The position numbers and the translations under genes are program-made. Below the pieces are notes generated by a model that did no database searches, was not told the DNA's origin, and saw only the letters and a program-made list of their open reading frames with translations. Source: Halobacillus kuroshimensis DSM 18393 (GTDB taxonomy: Bacteria > Bacillota > Bacilli > Bacillales > Halobacillaceae). From it: DNA of 64,000 nucleotides. Shown piece after piece: positions 24,298 to 32,503 of this stretch; the first letter of the stretch is position 1, and every line of letters starts with the position of its first letter. The DNA lies in the NCBI RefSeq assembly GCF_000425705.1, contig NZ_AUDY01000008.1:62001-126000 (forward strand). The letters run 5' to 3'.

Positions 24298-26115
24298 ATG
24301 TATAAACAAGCGGAAGTTTCCAAGCAATTCAACGAAGCGGACTGGAAAGAAGTCAATCGTAAGCTGATGGCGAAAATGCTGGCCGAATATATGTATGAAG
24401 ATATGATCCACCCAGAGGTGGCTTCGGAGAATGGGAAGAAAAAAACATTCGTCCTCCAGGCCCCGCACGGACGGGTGTATACATTTGAAGCGGTCAGCCG
24501 CCTGTTTGACAGCTGGGATGTGGCAGAAGCATCCATAACGGTCACACAGGACGGCGTAGTGAAAGAACCGTATGATGCGGTTCAGCTTCTCATTGATCTT
24601 AAAGATAGGATTGGCATGAAACCGGAAACGACGGGACACTTGATCAAAGAGCTTCAGGCAACCTTAACAGCAGACCTTTACTTGAAAAATCAAACAGACC
24701 GGACCTCCCGTGATTTGATCGACCTTGATTATGCAGAGCTGGAGGGCTGCATGACCGGACATCCGTGGATCACCTACAACAAAGGCCGGATCGGCTTCGG
24801 TTATGATGACTACTTGAAGTACGCGCCGGAACAGCAGGAAGAAATATGTCTTTCCTGGCTGGCCGTTCACCGTAGTCTCGCTGAATTCCAGGCTGTGGAA
24901 GGGCTCTCCTACAAGGAACTGTTGGAAAAAGAGCTCAGCCCTGAAGAGAGAGAACAGTTTGCAGACGTTGTGAGAGAAGAAGGAAAAGATCCTGACGACT
25001 ATTATTTCCTTCCTGTCCATGAATGGCAGTGGAAAAATAAGATTGTGCTGCATTTTCCGGGCGAATTGTCCCGAAAAACAATCATTCCGCTCGGTGATGG
25101 TCGGGATAAATATCTGCCGCAGCAGTCCATCCGTACGTTCGTCAACCGAAGTGTACAGGAGAAACACCATGTGAAGCTGCCAATGAGTATTTTGAACACC
25201 CTCGTCTACCGTGGTCTTCCCGCTGAACGGACAAGGATCGCTCCGAAAGTGACGGCGCTCATCAAGGGGATGTATGAGAAGGATGATTTTCTTAAACAGG
25301 AGTGCCGGGTGATTCTTCCTGGAGAGAACGCCAGCATCAATGTAGATCAGCCTCATTTCACATCCGTAGACCAAACACCGTATCAATACTTGGAAATGCT
25401 CGGGACGATCTGGCGGGAAAGTATTTATACATATATAGACGAAGGAGAGCAGCCCATCACTCTTGCCGCACTGCTTCATAAAGACTATGAGGGCACCCCT
25501 TACGTACAGGAACTGATGAAAGCGTCAGGCATGGAGCCGGAGGAATGGATGCGCCAATTTTATAAAGTGGTCATGGATCCGCTTCTGCATTTCCTGTACC
25601 AATACGGAACCGTATTCAGCCCCCATGGTCAGAACACGATTCTAGTATTGAAAGACTACAAGCCTCACCGCCTGGCAGTCAAAGATTTTGTTGATGATGT
25701 CAATGTGACGGATCAGCCGTTCGAAGAGCTGGAAGGTCTCTCTCAGGAAATGAAGGACGTACTCCGCAGTGAACCGCCTGAAGGGTTGACTCAATTTATT
25801 TTTACCGGGTTGTTTATCTGCCACCTGCGTTATTTCAGTGATGTACTGGAAACGTATGAGCTGTTGGATGAGGAAACATTCTGGGAACTGCTCGCAGAGG
25901 CGATCCACGATTATCAGCAGAGATTCCCTCAGTTGAAGGAAAGATTTGAGTTATTTGATTTCTTTAAGCCGACGATGACCAAGTTGTGTCTGAACCGGAA
26001 CCGGATGGTTGATTATGGATATGGAGATGGTGATGACCGACCTCATGCATCGGAGCATGGTCAAGTAACGAATGCGCTGGCCGCCTTCAAGAAAAAATTT
26101 GAACAGACAACTTGA
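24298..26115 (+). CDS. rhbF: NIS siderophore synthetase, IucC/RhbF-like
   Basis: A 605-residue second NIS synthetase, expected to add the second hydroxamate arm to the citrate half-product. It has MTGHPWITYNKGRIGFGYDDYLKYAPE, LPVHEWQWKNKI, SIRTFVN, VKLPMSILNTLVYR and FSPHGQNTILVL, all characteristic of IucC-type enzymes. Start at 24298 is preferred over 24292 because GAGG at 24287-24290 then has a 7-base gap. Length is normal. With rhbC it completes a bis-hydroxamate citrate siderophore. Confidence 0.92.
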   Translation: MYKQAEVSKQFNEADWKEVNRKLMAKMLAEYMYEDMIHPEVASENGKKKTFVLQAPHGRVYTFEAVSRLFDSWDVAEASITVTQDGVVKEPYDAVQLLIDLKDRIGMKPETTGHLIKELQATLTADLYLKNQTDRTSRDLIDLDYAELEGCMTGHPWITYNKGRIGFGYDDYLKYAPEQQEEICLSWLAVHRSLAEFQAVEGLSYKELLEKELSPEEREQFADVVREEGKDPDDYYFLPVHEWQWKNKIVLHFPGELSRKTIIPLGDGRDKYLPQQSIRTFVNRSVQEKHHVKLPMSILNTLVYRGLPAERTRIAPKVTALIKGMYEKDDFLKQECRVILPGENASINVDQPHFTSVDQTPYQYLEMLGTIWRESIYTYIDEGEQPITLAALLHKDYEGTPYVQELMKASGMEPEEWMRQFYKVVMDPLLHFLYQYGTVFSPHGQNTILVLKDYKPHRLAVKDFVDDVNVTDQPFEELEGLSQEMKDVLRSEPPEGLTQFIFTGLFICHLRYFSDVLETYELLDEETFWELLAEAIHDYQQRFPQLKERFELFDFFKPTMTKLCLNRNRMVDYGYGDGDDRPHASEHGQVTNALAAFKKKFEQTT

Positions 26116-26129
26116 CGAAAAGAGGGATC

Positions 26130-27338
26130 ATGGTGGAACTTGTCGTACAAAAATACGGGGGAACATCCCTGCAGACCGCTGAAAGGATGGCTCAGGCGGC
26201 AGATCGGATCATCAAGGAAACAAAGAAAGGGAGGCAGGTCGTTGTTGTTGTTTCTGCCATGGGCTCTACAACTGACGACTTGACGGCCTTGGCCGGACAG
26301 GTTACCACACGTCCTGCTGCAAGGGAACTGGATCTTCTCCTATCGACGGGGGAACAGGTGTCCTGTGCGTTGATGGCGATGGCGCTGCAGGCACGGGGAA
26401 TAGAGGCTGACGCGCTGACCGGGTCCCAGGCTGGTCTTGAAACCGATGCGACTTACGGATCGTCCATTGTGAAAAGCGTCGATCCCCTCCCTATCCGTCA
26501 AAGGCTGGAGGAAGGGAAGGTCGTCGTCGTCAGCGGTTTTCAAGGCTGTCCAGGCGGTCATGAGGTGACAACGCTCGGCCGTGGAGGATCGGATACGACG
26601 GCGGCGGTACTGGCAGCAGCCCTGAAAGCCGCCCGTTGTGAGATTTTCACTGATGTGGACGGGGTCTATACTGCAGATCCAGGTACAATCAAAGGAGCGC
26701 AGAAATATGAGGAGATGGATTTTGAAAGTCTTTCAGCACTCGCAGAACTCGGGGCGTCCGTTGTTCATCCGCGAGCTGCTGAAGCTGCAAAATCTGGTCA
26801 CATCCCTTTAGTTGTCCGTTCGAGCTTCACGGAACAGGAAGGGACGACCGTGCTTCCTGCCAACGCACGCACCTATGCCTTTCCGGTTATTGGAGTGACT
26901 TATGAAACCGGGTTATCCCACCTCTCCATCCATGGAAGTATGGATATGAAGAAACTGGAGGAAGAGTGGAAGGAAACGTTGAACCCTTGGAAGGCCACTC
27001 AACATACGGGCGGATGCCAATACCGCGTCATCATCCGTGATGAAGACGTATATGATACGATGTCTTTTCTTACCCGATTCCGTGGTAAACTGGCGTACCG
27101 GGTGTCTGAGCATACCACAGGAAGAGCATTGGTGCACGTGGTTTTCAAATCCGGGGAAGAAAAACAAAATGCGGAGGCGTTCCTTCAACAGCTTCCGCTT
27201 CCGCCTGGCGTTATCGTACAGAGTCACCCGCATGTCTGGAGCATCGATGTTGCTGAGAATCACGGAGTGGATGTCTGCCAGGTGCTTCACGACTATTGTA
27301 TGAAAAGAGAGACAGATCCCGTATCAGCCGCTAATTAA
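26130..27338 (+). CDS. Aspartokinase dedicated to siderophore precursor supply
   Basis: A 402-residue aspartokinase, last gene of the siderophore operon. The catalytic domain is intact (VQKYGGTSL at the N-terminus, SGFQGC, TLGRGGSDTTA, TDVDGVYTADP, HPRAAEAAK). The C-terminal third, where ACT domains bind lysine or threonine, is divergent (the usual VTGIA-DxxVAKI pattern reads VIGVTYETGLSHLSIHG and the following strands are poorly conserved). I infer an enzyme with altered or no feedback inhibition that supplies aspartyl phosphate for diaminobutyrate. ATG at 26130 (AGAGGG upstream) or GTG at 26133 may be the start. No semialdehyde dehydrogenase is adjacent. Confidence 0.85.
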   Translation: MVELVVQKYGGTSLQTAERMAQAADRIIKETKKGRQVVVVVSAMGSTTDDLTALAGQVTTRPAARELDLLLSTGEQVSCALMAMALQARGIEADALTGSQAGLETDATYGSSIVKSVDPLPIRQRLEEGKVVVVSGFQGCPGGHEVTTLGRGGSDTTAAVLAAALKAARCEIFTDVDGVYTADPGTIKGAQKYEEMDFESLSALAELGASVVHPRAAEAAKSGHIPLVVRSSFTEQEGTTVLPANARTYAFPVIGVTYETGLSHLSIHGSMDMKKLEEEWKETLNPWKATQHTGGCQYRVIIRDEDVYDTMSFLTRFRGKLAYRVSEHTTGRALVHVVFKSGEEKQNAEAFLQQLPLPPGVIVQSHPHVWSIDVAENHGVDVCQVLHDYCMKRETDPVSAAN

Positions 27339-27342
27339 AAAT

Positions 27343-27377
27343 CCCTGATCTCAGCAATGAGATCAGGGGTTTTTTTT
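27343..27377. terminator. Terminator ending the siderophore operon
   Basis: CCCTGATCTCA (27343-27353) pairs with TGAGATCAGGG (27358-27368), then a long T run. A-rich sequence before it also gives Ts on the minus strand, so it may serve the convergent nuclease gene. Confidence 0.92.
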
Positions 27378-28104
27378 AGGATAAGCTTTCACAGACGAGC
27401 CCATCCTGATCCGAACCATCCAGCCGGTGCGGATCGTCTCCGGGGCCGCCGGCGTCTTCATAAAAAGCCTGAGCTTCTTCTTGAGTATCAAAATCAGAAC
27501 AGTCCTTGTCAAAGCCTTCGAAGGTGTCTTTCGTATTGTTTGATGAACGTTTTTCTGCTTGTTCCACTTCAAAACCTTCAGCGAATCCGTCCTCGGTCAC
27601 ATAACCTGGAAGACTCCATATCCCTTTTTCACCGTCGGAAGCTTCCTGTTCCGCTTCCTTCAAATCTCCCGCGTGTGTATAGGGAGGGTCATAGACGTAG
27701 GCATAGCGGGCAAGGCCTTTTTCCAATAGAAGCTCGTTGAAAGATGTATCACTGATCCATATGTAGGCAAGCAGCCGGCCGTATTTGTCGCGTTCCGGTC
27801 CGTCAAACTCCAACTGTACTTCTTTCCCGGTTAATGTATCCTTTGCAAATTGACTTGCCTCCTGCCCGAAAGGCTGCACAGGTTTGTCCGGGTGGACGGT
27901 CTCCGGTGTATCCACCAGCAGCAGGCGGACGGTTTCTTCAGCGCCGTTCCACTCCACGCGTATGGTGTCGCCATCAACAACACGGGTCACGACGGCAGTT
28001 TCAAGATCTCCTGAAGCCGACTGCTCCAGCTGGCAGCCGGTGATGAGAATGGAAGAAAGAAGGAGAAGGATCACAGGTTTGATCCATGAATGTGTATCAG
28101 GCAT
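27376..28104 (-). CDS. Thermonuclease-family lipoprotein with C-terminal excalibur domain
   Basis: A 242-residue exported nuclease. A lipoprotein signal with lipobox LITGC precedes a staphylococcal nuclease domain (DGDTIRVEWNG, VRLLLVDTPE with the catalytic Arg/Asp, ERDKYGRLLAYIW with catalytic Glu and Arg), about residues 40-175. The C-terminal 45 residues are an excalibur domain (DKDCSDF ... DGSDQDGLVCE). It would degrade extracellular DNA or RNA with calcium while anchored to the membrane. The ATG at 28104 has AAAGGAG 8 bases upstream. Standing alone; its excalibur domain echoes the protein at 5462-5887. Confidence 0.88.
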   Translation of the reverse strand: MPDTHSWIKPVILLLLSSILITGCQLEQSASGDLETAVVTRVVDGDTIRVEWNGAEETVRLLLVDTPETVHPDKPVQPFGQEASQFAKDTLTGKEVQLEFDGPERDKYGRLLAYIWISDTSFNELLLEKGLARYAYVYDPPYTHAGDLKEAEQEASDGEKGIWSLPGYVTEDGFAEGFEVEQAEKRSSNNTKDTFEGFDKDCSDFDTQEEAQAFYEDAGGPGDDPHRLDGSDQDGLVCESLS

Positions 28105-28285
28105 CTGGTGTACTCCTTTCCCTGTCATACGACGATCTTTATTCTACGTTTCTTTGTCCGCTTCTTCAATGGACGGGAAGACCTGGTTTTGACCGAACGT
28201 TTCATTTATAGAAACTTTTTTTCTTTTTTTGAAGAGGTATGATGAAGGGGGATACTATAGACACGTGCGAAAGCGAGGAATGATG

Positions 28286-29035
28286 ATGAAACAGTATGAA
28301 GCGGCAACGTTGAAAAAAGGATTGCGCATTCTTGATGCCCTGACAGAGAAGGATATGACACTGACGGACGTCATGCACCACTTTTCCTTCAAAAAATCCA
28401 CAGCTTTCCGTCTCTTGTACACGCTTGAATCTATGGGATATATAAAAAAGACCGGCCATGTGTATCGTTCTTCTCACAAAACCGGTGCGGGACTGGACCA
28501 GTATGAACCTATGTTCAACTGGCTGTCTGTCCCTCCGCTGATTGAAATGAGTGAAGAAGTAGAGGAGACGGCCTATGTCGGCGTGTTGTTTAAGACAGAT
28601 GTGGTTACAGCCCAGGTCGTCGACGGCCCTCATTCCATCCGGGCGCATTCCCGTGTGGGCGACCGGTCTCCTGTCCATTTGAGCGCCCTCGGAAAAGTGA
28701 TGCTTGCTTTTCTGGGGGAAGAGCAGCAAAGCCGTGTATTGGAGGAGTTGAAATTGACACCTAATACGGATCGGACGTTTGTGGATTCCCATCTTTTCAA
28801 GGAGCATTTAAAAGTTATCCGGAGCCAGGGCTATGCGGTTGACGATGAAGAAACAGAAAAAGGTCTCCGCTGTATAGCTGCTCCTGTCGTACTTCAGGGA
28901 AAAGTCATTGCGGCTATTGCGGTTTCCGGACCGGCAGAGCGGCTTCACCGGAAGCGTGATAAAAGCGTTGGAAAGGCATTGACTGCCTGCAGCACCCTCC
29001 TCGCACAATTGTTTGAAACAGCAAAATCTTCATAA
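28286..29035 (+). CDS. IclR-family transcriptional regulator
   Basis: A 249-residue IclR-type regulator: N-terminal winged HTH (KKGLRILDALTEKDMTLTDVMHHFSFKKSTAFRLLYTLESMGYIKK) and C-terminal effector domain with HLSALGKVMLAFL and the typical GYAVDDEETEKGLRCIAAPV. Three tandem ATGs at 28280-28288 precede the gene; the third fits best to the CGAGGA site. IclR proteins usually control adjacent catabolic or transport genes, here the MFS transporter 15 bases downstream. Ligand unknown. Confidence 0.88.
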   Translation: MKQYEAATLKKGLRILDALTEKDMTLTDVMHHFSFKKSTAFRLLYTLESMGYIKKTGHVYRSSHKTGAGLDQYEPMFNWLSVPPLIEMSEEVEETAYVGVLFKTDVVTAQVVDGPHSIRAHSRVGDRSPVHLSALGKVMLAFLGEEQQSRVLEELKLTPNTDRTFVDSHLFKEHLKVIRSQGYAVDDEETEKGLRCIAAPVVLQGKVIAAIAVSGPAERLHRKRDKSVGKALTACSTLLAQLFETAKSS

Positions 29036-29050
29036 AGGGAGAAAAGGTGT

Positions 29051-30235
29051 ATGAAGGAAATATCAACAAAAGTTTATATCGCACTGACTGCCCTTGCTGT
29101 CAGCGCGTTTGCTATCGGAACCACCGAATTCGTTATCGTCGGGCTCCTGCCGACGGTGGCCTCAGATCTAGGCATCACGGTAACAAAAGCAGGAACGCTT
29201 ATCTCTGGTTATGCAGTGGCCATTGCCATCGGAACCCCTGTTGTAACAGCAGTAACAAGTAGAATACCAAAAAAATTCTTTCTGCTTTTATTATTGATGG
29301 TGTTTTCAGCTGGAAATGCCGCTGCAGCTATCGCCCAAACGTATGAATTACTCCTGGCGGCTCGTGTGGTAACAGCTGTGGCTCATGGAGTGTTCTTTGC
29401 GGTTGCTGCCACCGTTGCCGCTGATTTAGTACCGGAGCATAAACGGGGAAGTGCCATTTCCATTATGTTTACAGGTTTAACGGTTGCGACGATCGCCGGC
29501 GTCCCTATGGGTACGTACATTGGTCAGAACGCAGGGTGGAGGGTCACCTTCATTGTGGTGGCGGTTCTTGGCCTCCTTGGCCTTGTCACCACATTCTTTG
29601 CCGTGGATCGGATAGCAAAGTCAACCACGGGTCCCAAAGTGGGCGACATTATCGTTCTCGTTAAGCATCCGAAAATCGTTTCGTCCTTGATGATGACGGC
29701 TCTTGGTTTTGGAGGGACCTTTACCATTTTTACGTATATGACCCCCATTCTTGAAGAAGTGAGTGGTCATCCTTCTGACTGGATTTCCCTTTTACTGCTT
29801 ATTTACGGAGTGGCTGTAGCGATCGGGAATATTCTTGGAGGGAAATGGGCAGATGGCCATCCGGTCAAGGCACTCCGGTACATCTTCGGAGTACAGGCCG
29901 TCGTACTGCTTCTGCAGATGCTCCTTCTTCCAAACAGGATTCTGAGTATAGTATCAATCGTCCTGCTTGGGTTGTTTGCCTTTATGATGTCACCGGGCGT
30001 CCAGTCCTATATTGTAACGCTCGCTGAAAAACTGGCCCCCTCTGCAAAAGACCTGGCGTCCGCCTTTAATATCGCTGCTTTTAATGTGGGGATAGCCGCC
30101 GGATCTGCTCTCGGGGGAATGGCCGTGAACAGGTTCACGCCTCTTGACGCGGCATGGATGGGAGCCCTCATGGCCGCTGCTGCCTGTGTTTTGGCGGTTT
30201 GGAATACGAAGAGTGACCGAAAACAATTTATTTAA
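29051..30235 (+). CDS. MFS efflux transporter, AraJ/YdhP-like
   Basis: A 394-residue major facilitator protein with 12 predicted membrane helices. It belongs to the DHA1 drug/sugar efflux group (AFAIGTTEFVIVGLLPTVASDLGI at the N-terminus, the family signature of AraJ, YdhP and purine/nucleoside exporters), with motif A near SRIPKKF and GKWADGHPVK. It follows the IclR regulator by 15 bases and precedes the UPF0303 gene by 15 bases, forming a three-gene cassette. Substrate not predictable. Confidence 0.85.
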   Translation: MKEISTKVYIALTALAVSAFAIGTTEFVIVGLLPTVASDLGITVTKAGTLISGYAVAIAIGTPVVTAVTSRIPKKFFLLLLLMVFSAGNAAAAIAQTYELLLAARVVTAVAHGVFFAVAATVAADLVPEHKRGSAISIMFTGLTVATIAGVPMGTYIGQNAGWRVTFIVVAVLGLLGLVTTFFAVDRIAKSTTGPKVGDIIVLVKHPKIVSSLMMTALGFGGTFTIFTYMTPILEEVSGHPSDWISLLLLIYGVAVAIGNILGGKWADGHPVKALRYIFGVQAVVLLLQMLLLPNRILSIVSIVLLGLFAFMMSPGVQSYIVTLAEKLAPSAKDLASAFNIAAFNVGIAAGSALGGMAVNRFTPLDAAWMGALMAAAACVLAVWNTKSDRKQFI

Positions 30236-30250
30236 TGGAGTTGATTTATC

Positions 30251-30703
30251 ATGAAACAACAGTTGGAACAGCTGGAACAAAGGCTGACATTTAAACAATT
30301 CACGAATGATGATGCCCTGAAGCTAGGGTTGACCCTTGTGGATTATGCTAAAGAAACAGGGGTATCCATTGCGGTGCACGTGGAGAGAAACCGGGTGCCG
30401 CTGTTTACCCATCTCATGGAAGGTACGTCAGAAGAAAATGTCTCCTGGCTTTACCGGAAGAAATCGGTCGTGGACCATTATCATCACAGCACCCAGTTTA
30501 TTGCAGCAAGGTTTGAGGAGAATGGAACGTCTCACTCGGAAAGCTCTCTCCTTGACCCTGCCCGGTATCAGGCTGTCGGCGGTTCCTTTCCAGTCCGTAT
30601 CCCACATGTGGGAGTGATCGGGTCGGTGACAGTGGCAGGACTTACTCCACAGCTTGACCACGAATATGTAATCGAAGGTGTGGAACGCTTCCTGGCAGAA
30701 TAG
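30251..30703 (+). CDS. UPF0303 (HbpS/GlcG-like fold) protein
   Basis: A 150-residue protein of the UPF0303 family, related to the DUF336/HbpS/GlcG fold. It shows DALKLGLTLVDYAKETG, SVVDHYHHST and the GGSFPVRIPHVGVIGSVTVAGL block that defines the family. Biochemical function is unsettled. Its place after an IclR regulator and an MFS transporter suggests a catabolic or detoxification accessory role. A bidirectional terminator follows. Confidence 0.82.
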   Translation: MKQQLEQLEQRLTFKQFTNDDALKLGLTLVDYAKETGVSIAVHVERNRVPLFTHLMEGTSEENVSWLYRKKSVVDHYHHSTQFIAARFEENGTSHSESSLLDPARYQAVGGSFPVRIPHVGVIGSVTVAGLTPQLDHEYVIEGVERFLAE

Positions 30704-30710
30704 GAACAGA

Positions 30711-30748
30711 AAGGAGAGAGCCGTATGAGACCGGCTCTCTCCTTTTAT
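30711..30748. terminator. Bidirectional terminator between UPF0303 and potassium channel genes
   Basis: AAGGAGAGAGCCG (30711-30723) pairs with CGGCTCTCTCCTT (30732-30744), then TTATTT. Confidence 0.85.
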
Positions 30749-31464
30749 TTGGGCTGCCTTGTATGCTCCTCGTTCATTTCTTTAAGAAGAAATACGATTC
30801 GCTCCCGTTCCTTGGGGGAAAGCTCATCATAGCGGTCCAGCTCAGATTGTACATACCGGATTGTCGGATTTCCTTCTTTCGGCTTTTTTACAAAATAGGT
30901 CGTAATGGAACCTGTAAGCATCCCGATCAGCCCGATCCCTATGACCATCAGAAAAATGGCGACGAGCCTTCCGGAAAGCGTGGAAGGGGCAATGTCTCCG
31001 TAGCCGACTGTGGTGACCGTCACGATCGACCACCACAATCCGTCTGCATAAGAGTAAATATTTTCCTCGGCATGCCGGATAATGACCGACGAGGCAAACA
31101 GCATGACGGACGAGAACAGGAGAACACGGTCCAGTCCGTTAGTCCTGAGAATTTTAAGCAGATGGGGGAAGTGACGCCGGACAATGAGCAGCATTCGCAG
31201 AAGACGGAACAGCCTGGCCGCACGGGCAAGCTGAAAAATGCTCTCTAAAGGAATGGCGGCAATGACTTCAAGCGGATGCTTTTTTATGTATTGAAGTTTG
31301 TCCTTTGAACGGAGGATCCGGATGGTAACGTCGACGAAAAACAGCAGCCAGACAAACCGGTCCAGGAAGATGGCAGCTGGATGATCCGACCATAAATACA
31401 TGACGGATAATAGTGCAAGTGTGAGTAAAACGGTTTCGTAGATGACGGCCCATTTTTTTACCAT
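30745..31464 (-). CDS. Voltage-gated-type potassium channel
   Basis: A 239-residue membrane protein with the full potassium selectivity filter TVGYGD after a pore helix (GLWWSIVTVT). Four hydrophobic segments precede it; the fourth is arginine-rich (RAARLFRLLRMLLIVRRH), like an S4 sensor, so the layout is S1-S6. After the last helix (VAIFLMVIGIGLIGMLTG) comes a short charged cytoplasmic tail without a TrkA/RCK domain. ATG start with GGAGG upstream on the minus strand. It likely mediates potassium flux in osmotic or membrane-potential control. Confidence 0.88.
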   Translation of the reverse strand: MVKKWAVIYETVLLTLALLSVMYLWSDHPAAIFLDRFVWLLFFVDVTIRILRSKDKLQYIKKHPLEVIAAIPLESIFQLARAARLFRLLRMLLIVRRHFPHLLKILRTNGLDRVLLFSSVMLFASSVIIRHAEENIYSYADGLWWSIVTVTTVGYGDIAPSTLSGRLVAIFLMVIGIGLIGMLTGSITTYFVKKPKEGNPTIRYVQSELDRYDELSPKERERIVFLLKEMNEEHTRQPK

Positions 31465-31586
31465 CAGTAAAATTCCTCCCTGAATGTGTGTGCGTCCTCT
31501 TATCTATTATAAATCGCTCTGCGGAGTTGACAACCTGCCTGTTTCTTCGAGAAACTGGGACTATATGAAAAGAAGGAGAGATACAT

Positions 31587-31826
31587 ATGGCATTTGTCAT
31601 TACACAGCCCTGTGAAGGCGAAAAGGCAGGAGAATGTGTCACTGTCTGCCCGGTCGACTGTATTGAACAGGGGAAGGATCAGTACTATATCAATCCCGAT
31701 ATCTGTATCGACTGCGGAGCCTGCGTGTCGGTGTGCCCGGTGGATGCGATCGTTGAAGAGTATGAGATGAGGCCGGAGGAAGAGCCATATCTTGCAAAGG
31801 CCGAAGCCTTCTTCGGGGTCGAATGA
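31587..31826 (+). CDS. Seven-iron ferredoxin
   Basis: A 79-residue ferredoxin. Cysteines at 9, 17 and 50 match the [3Fe-4S] ligands of Azotobacter-type FdI, and 21, 40, 43 and 46 match its [4Fe-4S] ligands; C25 corresponds to the free cysteine near the cluster. The motif order CVTVCPVDCI and CIDCGACVSVCPV is standard. AAGGAGAG precedes the ATG. Monocistronic. Electron partner unknown; Bacillus relatives are abundant housekeeping ferredoxins. Confidence 0.92.
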   Translation: MAFVITQPCEGEKAGECVTVCPVDCIEQGKDQYYINPDICIDCGACVSVCPVDAIVEEYEMRPEEEPYLAKAEAFFGVE

Positions 31827-31930
31827 CGCAGGGAAGCTGGTAAAATAAGTATTGTTAATAAGCAGGAAAACCGGGTAAACAAAGAGAAGTAATGATATAA
31901 TCTTTTAATCTTTGTACAGGAGTTGATTGG

Positions 31931-32110
31931 ATGCTGATGTCGGCTTATCCGCCCGAAAAATCATTCGAGGACAGGTATGCTTTAATTGACCACCTGAGAA
32001 ATCTCGGCTACACCGAAGACCTGCTTGGTAAGAAAACGGTGGAGATGACGCTGCCGGAACTGCAGCAGATCTACATCAATCTGGAGTATCAAAGAGAAGA
32101 GCGTGCGTAG
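31931..32110 (+). CDS. Small protein resembling Fur-regulated basic protein (FbpA-like)
   Basis: A 59-residue protein from the ATG at 31931 with CAGGAG 10 bases upstream. Its core ALIDHLRNLGYTEDLLGKKT-VEMTLPELQQIY follows the LIxxLxxLGxY...TLxELExxY pattern of small FbpA-type proteins of Bacillus. It has no membrane segment. No Fur box is evident just upstream, so the regulatory link is not supported here. Moderate confidence that it is translated, low confidence in the family. Confidence 0.55.
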   Translation: MLMSAYPPEKSFEDRYALIDHLRNLGYTEDLLGKKTVEMTLPELQQIYINLEYQREERA

Positions 32111-32172
32111 AAAAAGCTGAAGGAACGGCGTATGTTCTGTCGTGGACTTTTAGGTTCTAAGTTATATTGAAA

Positions 32173-32203
32173 TAGAAAAACCGGAGCGGGGAGCTCCGGT
32201 TTC
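32173..32203 (-). terminator. Terminator on the minus strand, likely for the YjcZ-type gene
   Basis: ACCGGAGC (32180-32187) pairs with GCTCCGGT (32193-32200); on the minus strand it is followed by five Ts. Confidence 0.65.
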
Positions 32204-32304
32204 AGGGGAGACATATACAGGTAGAGTTTGTTTCATGCCTCGACGTTCATTATAACCTTTTCTATATTGAAAAAACAAATATCCACTGTCAACCAGTGAT
32301 GAAT

Positions 32305-32340
32305 GAACCAGAAGGTGGTGAATACCTCTGGTTCTTTTTT
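32305..32340 (+). terminator. Terminator on the plus strand
   Basis: GAACCAGA (32305-32312) pairs with TCTGGTTC (32327-32334), then six Ts; probably ends the transcript of the small gene at 31931. Confidence 0.7.
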
Positions 32341-32377
32341 GTAGATTGGAGAACAGACGTCCGTCCCCCATCATCGA

Positions 32378-32503
32378 TTAGTAGTAAAACGATGCACCTA
32401 CGATAATCAACAGGATGAACAATACGACGATCAGGACAAATGAACTTCCATAGCCACAACCACCGTAGCCGCCGTAACCGTAGCCACCATAACCACAGCC
32501 CAT
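32378..32503 (-). CDS. YjcZ-family small spore protein
   Basis: A 41-residue protein with a glycine/tyrosine/cysteine-rich N-terminal half ([15 protein letters not shown]) and one membrane helix ([22 protein letters not shown]). This is the exact layout of the YjcZ/SscA family of small sporulation proteins of Bacillaceae, some of which are needed for spore coat assembly and germination. AAGGTGGTG lies before the ATG. A CATAGTTTG element upstream on the same strand is similar to SigK -10 sequences, but no good -35 is seen. Confidence 0.85.
   Translation of the reverse strand: MGCGYGGYGYGGYGGCGYGSSFVLIVVLFILLIIVGASFYY

Noticed and set aside
24664-25479. 271-codon open frame on the minus strand
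   Set aside because: It is antisense to the rhbF-type synthetase and shows no domain or ribosome binding site.
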